A stretch of DNA of 64,000 nt from NCBI RefSeq assembly GCF_007655135.1, contig NC_045127.1, forward strand, positions 40,869,538 through 40,933,537, given 5' to 3'. The notes under the pieces were generated by a model. The model was given only the letters and a program-made list of their open reading frames with translations. It searched no databases and had not been told where the DNA came from. The DNA comes from Punica granatum. Lineage: Eukaryota; Streptophyta; Magnoliopsida; Myrtales; Lythraceae. A program made the position numbers and the translations under genes. Below are positions 34,282 through 46,851 of this stretch, one piece after another (the first letter of the stretch is position 1; every line of letters starts with the position of its first letter).

Positions 34282-37200
34282 GTTCTCAATGATGCCCTAG
34301 CGGCTCTATTGGTTGTTCGACGTGCCCGTCAGCCTAGGACCCTTCTCGTCAGGGCACTGTAGGGCGGCTACGTTTGTAACCCGCATTGGGATTTCTGTTC
34401 AAATTTGGTCAGACCTTGGTCTAGTCATTTCCAAAGGGTTTTGACTAGACTCCCGGAAAGGAATGTTTGGGGTTTTGGCTTTGTGATAGCCGATTGGAGG
34501 GTGGTTGTGACCCGTTTGGAGTTATGCGATTGATAAAGAGAAAAGAGAAAGCTTAGGGAACACGCTGCCCCAGGCTAAAAGGACACACGAGTTCACGCTT
34601 ACTGCGAGATGTACCCCCCTTTTCTTTCGACTTCTTGTCCTGTAGGCTATTGCGAAGTGCTCGGATGGCGTGCTTGCTTGTGCACTGTGCTTGGGGAAGA
34701 AAATGCCTAGGACGGTTGAGCCGCATTAGGGAGTCGATCAGGGATTGTGTTGGAGTAGATAACCTGGTCATTTCTCTTGGGGATCCCTAGTCCGCGCAAT
34801 GTGTGGAGGCCCAGAGTGACTGTTTTGCTCATCTCTCGTTTTACTCTCATTTTGCTACGATCACCCGTTTCGGGGTCGTACCTCTCAACCTAAAGGGAAT
34901 GAACTTTCATTTTCCCACGGCCGCCCACAAGGGGTTTCCGGTCATGCCTCTCTGGTGCCCTAACTTTTGCCTAGGCCGCCCCGAAAATGGTTTTTGACTT
35001 GGCAGGCTCGACTCTTTTGTCTCTCGAGTTTGCAAGGGCGAAGGGTTCGAAGGATTCGACCTCCGAGTGCGTTGTGTTCTGTCTCTGTCGAGGAGTTGCG
35101 TCTGCTGCTCCCCTTTTTATCTGGGTTTGTTGATTTCTTCTTCGAATTGGCGGCGCCAGAGTTTTATATCTCGGCGGTGCTTTGTTTTGTTCATTGACGG
35201 GTTTTTCCCGCGTTTTTTCTCTCTCTTCATTGGCGGGTTTTTCCCGCTTCTTTTCGCTCTGTTTTTTTCTTGTAGCTGGAGTTTGTTTTTTTCCCCCATG
35301 TATTTGTTGGAAACTCCTCGACTTTGCATTGCGTGGTCGCTTTGGTGTGCCTTGCCCTATTTCGTGAGGGCCGGCCTTTCATGGAGGTTTGGCTCCTGGA
35401 TATTGGGAAGCCGAACTTCGTGTTGCTCGTCCTTGCAAACTTTACAAATGATTTCCCCTATCATATAAGAAGAAGAATAAGTTTTGCCCTGGGGTGCAGG
35501 TGACTGAGGTTGCCCTGACATGAGTGTTGAACGCGGATGCCCCGGTCTTTGTGGTCTGCGTCGGACGCTGTTCCTGACCTTGTCTTGTCGCTCCCGTGGA
35601 GGATGCCCCTATGAGGATAGGTGCTCTTGAAGTCAGCATACGTGCTTTGCTTCGGGGGTCATGCTTTCTATCGACTGAAATGGTTGGGTTAACAGCATGT
35701 GGTTCACTCAGTCGTTTTTGTCTTCGACTTCGTTAAAAGGGGGGTACTTCCGCATCAAGCCTCTTTCCTGTTGAAGTATAGGGAGAGAGACCCGATAGGA
35801 GTTCTCGTGGAGGTGTGAACCCGTGTATCGCTCTTCGCTTGTAGCTGGCGTGCCCCTGTGAAGGATGACAAAGAAGATAATGTATTAGGTGATTATACGG
35901 TGAAATATGTGGTAAGAAATGTAAGGAGGACCCATGGAAATTCCTTCATCCAGCGCGCGACCCATGGGGTGCCACGCGTGGGGGACACTCAATTTCGGGA
36001 GTCTGGTCATCGCCACGCTGGAGCGGTTAGACTGTGATTGGGAACCGTATAGTTGTACTTTCCTCGATTGCTGGTTGGTCTGCGCAGCCGTCCTAGGGAA
36101 AGCTCGAGGAGAAGAGTCCCATTGGGACATGCAAGTCGAACAGGTCCGACAAAACCAATAGGGCGTCTTCGAGACTGTTCAAGTGCCCCTTGAATGGTTC
36201 ATTCATGCTGAGAGCTTGTTTGGAAATGCGAATAAATGTAAAAGAGCATTTGAAGGAGAGTGTGTGTTGCCCCAGTAGCAGGTCGATGGCCATAACGGAG
36301 GGTGGGTTGGGCCCATTCTTCAATTGGCAGTGTGATCGTGCTGGAAGCCCCGTAGCGGTGGGCTGGGACATGCTATGTTCGTTGGAGCTGTCGCCTGTGA
36401 TCTTTCGTGGAGGGAGGGTCGGTCTTCAGTGTTTGGAGTCCAGGGGGGTAGCAGAGAAGTGTTTCCTGTCTCGATTGTGGTCGTTTGGGATTCAGGTTGC
36501 CTTCTTGTCGGTTATTTCCTACAATGGGAAAAGGGGAACGATAAAGGAGCAAACTATGTGCGCAATTTTAACGCAAAGGCGTAGGGGATCGAACTAGCCT
36601 GGTAGGCGTCGTGCAAGCGTGCTGGGGGTGTGTGCATGGGTAAGGTGGAGGCATGCTCGCACGACACGGAAGGACGCACTCGGTTATGCTGGTGGATGTG
36701 CTCAGTTGTGCGAAGAGACGTGTGCGCGATCACGTGATGACGCTTAGTTGCGCGAGGTTAGTGAGAAGTTAGCTTTGCCAAGGAAGGTGGATCGGCCCTC
36801 AAGCCAAGGCTCACCTTGCCATGGAGGGAGGGTGAAGGTCGCGGTTGGTCTACCTGCGAAGGATGTCTTCAATCACTTGTATGGTGAGATGTTAGCCGTT
36901 ATGCAAAACAGTAAATGAGTAGGATGCATGTGATGCGTAAGTTTTCCAAAACTAATGTTGTCATTCACATTAACTCAAAAAGTTCAAAGTACAATTTAAA
37001 TTTTGTAAAATAGAGCCCAAAGCCGATCTTCCACCGCACTCGAAGTTTGAGCGAGCGTGGCATTGGATTTGTGTAATGGGTCTGAGCGAGCTCCCTCTGA
37101 GGTTGTGGTTGGCCGACCAATTCCTCATCTCTCTCAGCAGCTTATTGGCGAAGGTAATCGATCATGTTGTTGGTGAGGTCGACTATGGTGGCTGTGCCTG

Positions 37201-37865
37201 AAGTGGGGGATGTCCTGGTAGGTGTGCCGCTCTTAGTTTGTGGAGACTCGGTGGGACCCTCGTGTGTTGACAGACTTTGTCGAGGCGCGAACAAGGGGCC
37301 GAGCTAGGCGTCTCTTACCAAGATGAAAGGAAGACCGACTTAGGACTCGTCCATATAAATGACACCCTAATTTTGTAAAATAGATGATGCATGTGTGCGA
37401 AGAAAGTAAATGCCCACGGCTTTGTACAAATACAAGGTACATCACTCTTGAAATAGAAAAGACTCAAGTGGCACGCAGGTTGACGCGATGGACTATTTAT
37501 CGGAGCCGGGTTGGAGGATGGCATAGAGCTCTTGCAGAATGCATGGTTTTAGTGCTACAAGGACCGTGCTACGTAAGGATGAGGGCTCCCGACTCAAGGG
37601 TGTCAATTCCTTGAAACCGAGCGAGATTCTTTTCAAGGCCTTAGCGGCAGTCGAATTGCGCGCCGTACCCTTACTTCGAACCCCTATCTAACCTATGCTC
37701 CTATTACCGGTCGTGGGACGCGACCCATAGGTACCTAGAAGCTAGTATGATATGCAATGCGTGTGCGGGAATAAAAGTGCGTAAAGTAGATAAGCGAAAA
37801 ATTACGGAAAGCGACAAATAAACAAGCAAACAAAGCAAGCGAGAACGAGCCCGAACCTTCTAAGT
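34282..37865. other. Interior of the LTR retroelement, non-coding
   Basis: No retroviral protease, reverse transcriptase, RNase H or integrase motif is found on either strand. The GC content is moderate. A short repeat GGCGGGTTTTTCCCGC-like occurs twice near 35,200-35,250. Part of it may be LTR sequence that the right copy has lost; the rest is leader next to the primer site. Confidence 0.5.
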
Positions 37866-37884
37866 GTCCCCAGTGGAGTCGCCA
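37866..37884 (-). other. Primer-binding site (tRNA-Arg-like)
   Basis: Minus-strand TGGCGACTCCACTGGGGAC, three bases from the LTR end at 37,888. Its place and sequence fit the primer site of Tat/Ogre-type elements. Confidence 0.6.
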
Positions 37885-37887
37885 AGC

Positions 37888-40493
37888 TGTGCGCGGTTGA
37901 TCGGCTCTCGGCACATGACCACCTTGTCAAGAGGGAGAGTGAGGGTCGTGAGGAACCCTTAGGAGGTGTAGGCACAACTCGCTATGATCGTGAGAGGAAA
38001 TGGCATGCCTAGGACCTGGGAAGGGCTATGGAAACCCGATTCTGTGTTGTTTCTGTTATCTGCTGAAACGCGGGGTTGGAGGCCTTGAATGCTAAAACTA
38101 AGTTTGGAAATGGATTTAGGAGGTCGAAAATAGGTTGGGTATGTATTTGTTTTGGGATTTGGGTGAAGGTGGATGGGTGGTTGCCGGAAAACGACGTTTT
38201 TCCGACAATAACGGTTTTTTCTTTGCTCTCTTCTGTACAGCTCTAATCTGGACGAATTCTCTCTGTCCTCTGCTTACTCTCCCTTCCCAAAGTTTTCAAT
38301 GAAAATCCCCATCAATGAGGGTCATGGTTGAGAGAGGAAGGAAGAGTTTTGATTGGAAAGTTGTACAAGACGGGAAAGCGGTTTAATGACTTTTTTCTTT
38401 CTTTCTTCTGCTCCCCTTGAACCTGGACGAAATTATTCTCCTATTCCCTCTGTTTCTCTGCTGAATCAATGTGCGAAGGTGAGGTAGAATGGCAAGGTAG
38501 GAAGGTGGTCCAAAACTGGAAAATTGTGCAAGACGGGAAAGCGATTAATGGGATTTTTCTTGCTCTATTCTACCCCAATTGTACTTGGACGAATTTTGCT
38601 CTTTTCTTTTCAGCTGAACTTGGCTCCTATTATGCTCACCATGCTGACCGAATTCTTTCATATCTTTAGTTCCATGAACTTGGCCGATATTTCCCCCAAA
38701 ATGCTGACTGAATTTCTTTAGCTTCTTGCTAAAAATGAATGAGATATGGTTGGCCCTGTCGATCTTGCCATGAATACTAAACTGATTTTGTTTGATTATC
38801 TTCGGTTGAAGCTCATATTATGACCCGATTGGTTCAAGACTTTGTTGTAGCCGGTAGACCAAAATGGGGTGCTAACAGCTTGCCCCTCTTTGGTTGCGTG
38901 CTTGGTTAGAGGATGCAGCCAAAAACTATGAGAAGCACCCTGTTTGGTCTCGGTGATCGTTTTCATTCTCTCCTAGTAACCGCTTGCTCTCCTATTTTGG
39001 ATGTGTGGGAGAAAATTGCACAAATATGCATGCATGTTACGAGAGAGAAAAAGACAAAGGAATCATTGTAAGGAAGTGAGGAAGTATAAATTTGTAACTC
39101 GGAACAGTAAATGCGAGGCCAAAGCCCATAAAGCAGTAAATTTGGACGCGAAATCCGAAAAGCAATAAACATGTACGCAAAGTCCAGGAGACAGTAAACA
39201 TGGATGTCCACTCTCAAAGCAGTAAAAGGTGGGTGTCCAAATCCAAAGCAGCAAATGGTGTGTGTCCAAACCCAAAGCAATAATTGCGGGTGTCCAAACC
39301 CAAAGCAGTAAATGCGGGTGTCCAAACCCAAAGCAGTAAATGGAGGGTGTCCAAACCCAAAGCAGTAAATGTGGGTGTCCAAACCCAAAACAGTAAAAAG
39401 GTGGGTGTCCAAACCCAAAGCAGTAAATGTGGGTGTCCAAACCTAAAGTAATAAAGGTGGGTGTCCAAACCCAAAGCAGTAAAAGGTGGGTGTCCAAACC
39501 CAAAGCAAAAAATTGTGGGTGTCCAAACCTAAAGCAGTAAATGGTGGGTGTCCAGACCCAAAGCAGTAAATGGTGGGTGTCCAGACCCAAAGCAGTAAAT
39601 GGTGGGGATAGGAAAGGGTAGGAAATATGGGAACAGAGGTCAGTGTTAGGAAAAAGCTCGACGCTGAATTAAGATTATGCTTGGATGATGCAAAGATAGG
39701 CGCGACCTGCTGATTTGCTGTATGACTAGCGCATGCTGGATGTACCGCATCGCCTGCTTGGCGGGGATGGTTCAATTGTTGTGTTCACTAGGGATGCGCC
39801 CTTTGCTTGTAAATGTTGCCGCAAGGTAGCGCTGCTGTGGATTGACTCGGCGCTTGGGACCGTGACCAATCTTGTCTTGGTGAAGAGTGAGAACTGTGGG
39901 TGGTTCACTCTTAAAGGTGAGCGTGACTCTCCATTAGTCATGCGGATGGCAGTGTGCGCTGAGTGTGCAGGGCTGATGCTGTCCCAAAGGCGCTGATCTA
40001 CCGAATGTCGGCATCGCTATTGAAGAATTCATGCAACTTGGTGGAATCTGGCCCTATTGCAACGGTGGTTGGCTATTGATCTACCTGAGGTCGGCCACGC
40101 CGTTGGGATGGTTGCTCTTTGCTCTGCCGGATGCCGACCCTGCCGCAGAGGCGATTGTAGCTCACTGGGGATGCCCCGGTCGTATGATGAGGGACTCGAG
40201 CTCTGGGGTGGAGCGCCTACGTATCCCAAGGGGTTGAAAATCAGGGTCCGCCGTAACTCTTGCGGCTTGTAATACCTGTGATCCTGTTATCATCAGTAAG
40301 TCATGGGTGAGTTACTAGCGATGTGTAAGCACAAGTGGAAGGGAATTTTGCGACTCATGCTCTTCAGATTCGGGTCGCCCGAGCAACCCGTGGAGAGTTT
40401 TTGTATTGGCGATGCAAATGGGATCCCGTTTTCGAAAGCCTCGATAAGAGGCCCCCCGGGGCTTCTACCGGCCATGCATGGGCATATCGAGAT
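37888..40493 (-). repeat. Right (5') LTR-like repeat
   Basis: Fuller of the two LTR copies (2,606 bp). It retains the 544-bp segment that the left copy lost, including three diverged minisatellite units (39,105-39,195) before the regular array. Confidence 0.85.
39199..39602. repeat. 29-bp minisatellite, 14 units
   Basis: Same unit as in the left LTR. The first four and the last few units correspond between the copies, but the middle differs in number and variants, so the arrays expanded or contracted after insertion. Confidence 0.95.
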
Positions 40494-42010
40494 TGCCGTA
40501 AAGGTTTAGGACAAGGAGAGGTTCCCCAATCAAGAATCAATGAACTTCGGCATGGTGAATTTCGGTGGAGGTAATTTCACTTGAATCTGAACTTAATATC
40601 TCTGATCACATTCCGTTTAATTGAACTAAGAATGTTGTCGAGCTAATATCGGTTTTACAAGTTGTGTTATATATGTCGCTAAGCTATTCTTGATGACTTT
40701 GGAAGCATGGTTTTATCCTCTTAGCCCTGTCAACTGGACAAAAGCATGCTGAAAATGAGTTGTTCCTAGGTCAGAATCGGTAATATGTGTCTTTGTTCGA
40801 TGAAATTCATGAGTTTTGCTTCATATTGATTCACTAATAATGTTTGAATGGATAGAGGTAACTCAGTTACTCAGGTGTCTTATCTCCTCTTCATGAGCCC
40901 GAATCAATTATTGTTAAGTTTGGTCATTCTTAGGACACATTGATGCATGATGTTGAAATGGTAGTTGATTGACTTTGGATTGAGAATGGAAACATTTATG
41001 AGAGTGTTGATGAGGAATTGGTTGGCTTACTCTGATATCAACTTCATGTAGTTGTTAAAAAAATTCAGTTGAGAGTGATGGAGGATTGAACATGTTAATA
41101 ATCGGATTGCTTATACTATAACATTGTCCTCCTTACTCTCGTGTCACTTCGGATCCTAATTCTTTGTGAGATGAGGTGATTAGATGTGATGCTTGACTTG
41201 GGTATTGTTCTTGATAAGGGATGATCTAGTCTAGTTCTAAGAGATTGGTTACTTTTAATGACTTGATGGTCAGGTAACTTTTGGAAATTCCAGATCCAAT
41301 CTATTCAAAGTCGCAATTAAAAATGACATTCCTACATTAATTGGTCTTAGACGCATTCAGAAACTTTTTCTCCTGACTATTGGAAGAATGGTTTTCAACT
41401 CAATCTTAATGGATTATCACTCACTTCAGATCAGCCCTTGATGTTATGATATTTCTGGTGTCACTGTTTGTTCTGCATATATGCTGTTGTTGTTTCTCTG
41501 TTATGCGCCTGTTTGTTTTGCTCATTTGCTTTGCATCTGTTATGTATTTCTTGCTTTTCAATTCTGTACTCTACAACTGTGTTGTTGTTATTTCTCTATT
41601 CTGCATCTGACCTATTTTGCTCATTTTTTTCTACATCTATTCAGTTTTTCTTGCTTTCTTATTCTGTATCTGATATGTATATGCTCATCCTAATATAGTC
41701 AAAAGTCAAAAGTTTTAAGGGTCAAGGATATGGATCAGATCTAAACATGTTGAGTTATATATTATATTCTTGTAGTTGAGGAGAAGGGAATGAGACCGCG
41801 AGTAAACTGATTTGCATATTAATTAATTTGATTGTACTGAATTATTAAATGATTTATTCGTTCATGTTACAGAGACCAAATTGTCAACTTAATTGAAAGA
41901 GAATTCTATTGAGAAGGAGCCTTCTGTGATTACTTAAGAAGAATTACACGCTGGTGTAATTACACAAGAACGTAACTGTAGCTTCACAAGAGAAGTTTCT
42001 AGGAGGTTCT
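40494..42010. other. Unassigned AT-rich sequence upstream of the second MULE transposase
   Basis: No conserved frame seen. T-rich stretches at 41,470-41,690 give Leu/Phe/Cys-rich frames by composition alone. It may be the 5' region of the MULE, but no inverted repeat was found. Confidence 0.4.
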
Positions 42011-44447
42011 TGCATATGATAATGATGATGGTGATGGTGGATATGAGGATTCCACTGATGAATCACATGAGGATGAGGGGGATAATGAAGACCCCATATG
42101 GGTTAATGAAGGAATTGAAGCATAAAATGATGATATATTCGGGTTAGGTCAGTTGCTTGAACAATTGGACCAATTTCATGTTGAGAGCAATAAATATATT
42201 CAAAGTGAAGACAACACACGTGACCTTGATGAGAATATGGATTAATTTCTCGAAGAAAGGATTGGTGATGATTTCTATAACTTAAGGGGATCAGATGATG
42301 AAAGGGAGATAGATGGGCACCCAGAGTTTGTTGAATGTGTAGGTATGAAAGACCCACAATTATTAGTTGGAATGAAGTTTGCAAATGCCAAGGAGTTTAG
42401 GGCTACACTAAGGGAATGGTGCGTGAGAAGGAATTATGATTTTAAATGGCAGCACAATGAAGGCACAAGATGTATTGCCATTTGCAAACATAGGTCAATT
42501 TGCAAGTTTAGAGTTTATGCCGTGAAGTTGGCTAATGAGAGTACTTTCCAAATAAGGACTTTCATATCTGAACACACGTGCGGACGTGAGAACATTAATC
42601 ACTTGGTGTCTTCCTCATACCTAGCTTAAAGATACCACCAAGATGACTTCAAGGAGAATTCAATGCTAGATGTTCACGCATTTCAAGCCAGAATACAAAG
42701 GGAGTTAGGTTGTGAAGTTAGTTTAAAGATCTACAGGGCCAAAACTAGAGTAATAAAGAATGTTGAGAGAGATCATTTAAAACAATATTGCATAATAAGA
42801 GATTATGCAGCTATAATTCTGGAGAAAGACAGAGAAAGTGTTGTTAAAGTTTGTGTAGATCCTCAACCTCCAACCATAGTAGATGGAGTTCCAAAAGAAC
42901 TGCCCCTACGGTTTTAAAGGTAATAGGACTTTGTTTATTTGTCATTTATGATGAATTTCTAATAACATTGCCAAGTAATTTTAATGTTTCATTTTCTTTG
43001 GCAAATTCTTTGTTTCCTTTAACACCATGAAGTACGACTTCATACATGAGTGTAGACCCTTTATTGGTTTAGATGGCTGCCATCTAAAATCATATAATTG
43101 AGGACATCTACTCTTTACTATAGTTAAGGATGGCAATGAGAACATTTTTTCCGGTAGCTATGACTGTAGTTGAGCAAGAAAATAAATAGAGTTGAGTTTG
43201 GTTTCTTACAAACTTATTAGATGTCATTTCAAGTGAAACTCTCGAGTTAACTTTCATGTTTGACATGCAAAAGGTAACTACTATAATGTATTTGCTTATT
43301 TCACATACTTTATATGACTGTAATGTGCTAACTTTGCAAGATAGTTTGAATGTTAGGGGCTGGTGCATGCATTTGAGGAGCATTTTCCAATGCTAGACCA
43401 TAGGTACTGTTTGAAGCACCTAGCGGACAATTTCAAGAAGCAGTGGAAAGGAAAGTAGGAAATGGACATAGTATGGGAGGCAACATCTGCAACAACTGTC
43501 AAAGGTTATGAAGTTGCAATGAAGACGATGCTACAACTTGAACAAAAGCTGGTAGAAAGTGGGAAATGTGAAGAGGGTAAAGGACCCCATTCGTGGCTAT
43601 GCAAACTGAAGCCCTCTCTTTGGTCCAAGTCTCATTTCAAATCTAACTGTAAGTGTGATTTGTTGGTGAATAATTTAGCTAAATTATTCAATGTCTACAT
43701 TGTTAGAGCTAAAGACAAACATATTTTGTCTATGTTTGAATGGATAAGGAGAAAGCTGATGATGAGATTTTATGTGAAAAGAACTGAGATGGAGCAATAT
43801 AGAGACCCAATAACCCCTAATATCCAACATAAACTCGAGGAAAATAAGGTAGAGAGTCAGAACAACATAGTAGTACCAGTGGGGGAGAAAAAAATTACAC
43901 AAACATGTTTTTTGTGGATTTACATGTTAAGACTTGTACATGTAGGGTGTGGGACATTACTAGTGTGCCATGTGATCATGCTATTGCTTTCATTTACAAA
44001 AATAGGGAGACTAAAGAACACTATATGCATTCTTATTACTCTAAAGAGACATATTTAAAGGCATATAGTTAGATTATTGTCCTACTGCCAGATAAGAGTT
44101 CTTGGGAGGGGAAAAACCCAATAGTAGACCCTCCAATTGTGTAAAAACCATATGATAGGCCTAAAAAGGTAAGAAAAAATGCAGATTGTGAAGCAAAAAA
44201 CTCTTACAAGATGTCTAGAGCCAACAAACCTATCAAGTGCGGCAATTGTGGAAGAACTGGGCATAATGTGACGGATTGCAGAGTAACTATCATAGGAGAG
44301 ACACCCTCACAAAGAAGAGCGAGGTTGAAAAGGGAAAAAGAAGTAAATCGGGTTGCTGGTAGGGGTTCAAGAGCTCAGACACAAGCAGATGGTGTAAATC
44401 CACTTGCAAATAACTCAACTCAAATGACTCAAAGCACCTGCAATTAA
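42011..44447 (+). pseudogene. Second MULE transposase, decayed
   Basis: In order: an acidic stretch (from 42,011) with two stops; the MuDR-type N-terminal domain (42,345-42,629: MKFANAKEFRATLREW, CKFRVYA); a frame at 42,663-42,917 (HAFQARIQRELG, KIYRAK); the DDE start FIGLDGCHLK (near 43,060) followed by a stop; HRYCLKHLADNFKK (near 43,400); a 198-residue frame from 43,462; a SWIM finger (CTCR...PCDHA, near 43,935-43,985) reached by a frameshift; and a CX2CX4HX4C knuckle (CGNCGRTGHNVTDC, near 44,240). Stops and frameshifts are scattered throughout. The PB1-like N-terminus is not found. It is clearly related to the transposase of the 8.5-kb MULE but is a different copy in the opposite orientation. 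A degraded tail may run to about 44,850. Confidence 0.9.
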
Positions 44448-45016
44448 CCCATAAAAAAGGTAAAAAGAAAGTATGTTTTATTCGATTTCACAAACACCAC
44501 ACGTTTCAAATTTCATACCCGCTCGTGTTCTTGTTGTTGCATATTCTAGTGCAAAAAAAAAAAGAGCTGCATCTACAACCAATATCTTTAAGGAAGTCAG
44601 CTCCAACCGGAGATGATAGAACTGCAAAAAAGAGACATAAGACAACCCATCTCGCTTCGACACAAGGAGGAGCATCTTAGAGGATATTGGTGTTGATTAC
44701 ACCTGACCTTAGAGGAGATTGGTTTACATACTTTTATAAAGACATGTCTGCCACTAAGACCTTACTTCAATGGGTAGTGGGAAGCTTTTGAAATTTACTA
44801 TGCCTTAACTGGTCCCCAAACAATGCCCATGTGATGTTGTTAACTTGAATAGTATTGACAAGGGGTTATGTAAATAAAATATTTTTTTATCTTCAATCTT
44901 GTCTACTTGCATAAGTCTCCTTTTCTTTTGGTAGGAAGCATGAGTCTCTTTATACAGTTTATTTGATGTTAGATTTGAATGATTATGCATGTATGTATTT
45001 ATTTACTATTTATTTT
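44448..45016. other. Degraded transposase tail and AT-rich spacer
   Basis: Between 44,530 and 44,850 the plus strand carries scraps in several frames that may continue the transposase tail. No TIR was recognised. Confidence 0.4.
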
Positions 45017-45280
45017 GGGAAATACCACACCTTTATGGTTTGGGGTTGGGACACATCGCATCATTGTTGTTTTTTGTTAGGACAAATCGCCCCCTACGAG
45101 GGTAATTTTGGGATTTATAAATATTTTATTTTTAAAAAATAAGTTTCTGGCGTCAAAACTAATGGAAGTACCCCCTATGTTTGGTGAAGTAAAGAACATG
45201 GTGTTATATGTTCCTGTAAAAAAAACATGGTGCTATTTGTCTCAATCTCAAAGTACAATGGGGGTTTTTGTACTTTTCCC
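45017..45280. mobile_element. Short TIR element of the GGGAAAAGTAC family
   Basis: A 264-bp element starting GGGAAATACCACACC and ending TTTTTGTACTTTTCCC. The right end is a close match, inverted, to the TIR of the 57,484-58,410 element. Almost the whole element is TIR. No convincing 9-bp duplication remains. Confidence 0.65.
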
Positions 45281-46089
45281 TTAAATATATAATTGATATC
45301 GATTTATAATTTATATTAATATACAGAAAATTGCTTTATACTATATAAATTTTAATACCGTAAATTTCAAAATTACATTAAATAATATAATTCAAGAGCT
45401 CATAAGCAAGTAGTTCATGTAAATTATGTCATAGACATAATCTCAATCATCAATTTAATCGTTAAGAAAGTCAAAATCCTGCAAATTCAAAAGTCCTAGA
45501 TTTAGTTAATGAATAAATGATAATCATAAAATATATAAAATTTAAAGTGAAGTATTCATTGTTGCCTTATATTCCCTCATATTTCATATATTAAGTTTTT
45601 TGAATAAGAATAATTTAAGATAAAACTGCCAATCATTTCATTGAGAGATTATTAATTTAACTTTATAAGGTTAATAATGGTTGTTAAGAAAGAGTTTAAT
45701 ATAGTTTTAAATAATTCTTAATTTCCTCAAAATTATGTATATTTATTTACTAATAAAATAATAATAAGTATATATATTTTTATTTACTAATAAAATAGCA
45801 ATAAGTGATTGGCATCTTTATTTATTTTTTGGACATATTTTGTTTAATTACAATAATAATAAATATTGTTATTTAATTTCTATACAACTACTATATTTTA
45901 AAGACATTTACGATTTTACCACTATTTATTAAGGCATTGTCAAGTTTATATATTACAATGATAGTGATGTTCTCTCCTGTCTTCAAGGAGAATGTCGAAA
46001 AGAAAAAAAAAATATTACTGTTTTACCTCAAAAATCTCTTCCATTATTTCTCTATTATTCATTTTGAAAAATTAACAAATACTAATAGT
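45281..46089. other. AT-rich spacer
   Basis: Very AT-rich, with TAATAAAATAATAATAAG-type repeats near 45,740-45,800. No gene is seen. Confidence 0.5.
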
Positions 46090-46370
46090 GTGTTAGGTAA
46101 CGGAGTATGATTATCATTTTATTTGATTTCATGGGATAAAGACAAAAGTAATTAGAAAAAAATTATTAAATTGAAGAAGAAGATAAAAAAAGTAATTATT
46201 GTTTTGTTGAATTGAGTAATGAATATTTAGGAGAATTTAGTGTTAAAAATTAATTGTAATAATAGATAAGAAAAAATACGTGAGAGAATTTATCATTGAA
46301 TTGAAAAAAAAGATAAAAAAAATATTGATTGTGTTTTTTTTTAGGTGATTGTGTTGTTGAATGAAGCGTA
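46090..46370. mobile_element. Degraded MITE of the Tourist-like family
   Basis: Shares the GATAAAAAAAGTAATTATTGT, TTGTTGAATTGAG and GAGAATTTAGTGTTAAAAATTAA blocks with the MITEs at 6.5, 20.4, 58.8 and 62.2 kb. The ends are not clear. Confidence 0.5.
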
Positions 46371-46814
46371 AATATTTTAAACACCATGTATAATATATGT
46401 CTACATATATAAATAAAAAGGACTTTTTGGATTCTATAATTAATTTTTTTTGGAGTTTCCTGGATAGTGTGGAACGATAATAGCACGCCATTTGCTGCAT
46501 AGTGATTAGTTGAAATTTTAACAGTCGCTTAACTATAGGCTTTGTGTATCGTAAGTGACATCATCCTATGAGTTGTTGTCTTTTATAATTGTATATGGAT
46601 TTGAATTCAATTCTCACCAATAAACTTTATGTGCTCTTTTATTTCCTCATGCTTATCTATACTATTGTAAAACTAGGAAAATGGCTTTCGTCTAACTTTC
46701 GCTTGCTTAAAAAACCCCCTAAAAGAACAAATCTAATTAGTGATGATGGTATTAATTAATTATAATTTTATCTGAATAATTACCCATTCTCCTATATTTC
46801 ACTTCCAATCCCTC

Positions 46815-46851
<37 letters not shown>

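Larger units (their letters stand above)
32094..40493 (-). mobile_element. Decayed LTR retroelement (tRNA-Arg-type primer site), no coding domains left
   Basis: Two long direct repeats (32,094-34,281 and 37,888-40,493) flank a 3.6-kb interior. Both begin on the plus strand with TGYGCGCGGTTGA, i.e. end ...CGCRCA on the minus strand. Two bases beyond the right repeat, toward the interior, the minus strand reads TTGGCGACTCCACTGGGGAC, which looks like the tRNA-Arg primer site of Tat/Ogre-type Ty3/gypsy elements (from memory of that group). The element is therefore on the minus strand with its 5' LTR at the right. No gag or pol frame is visible. At the other end of the repeats there is no TG, no polypurine tract and no 5-bp duplication, so the right LTR was probably truncated at 40,493. 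Confidence 0.75.

Noticed and set aside
39063..39775. Similar repetitive frames in the right LTR
   Set aside because: Same minisatellite; not genes.
41468..41698. Cys/Leu/Phe-rich frames
   Set aside because: T-rich sequence gives hydrophobic peptides by composition; no start context or homology.
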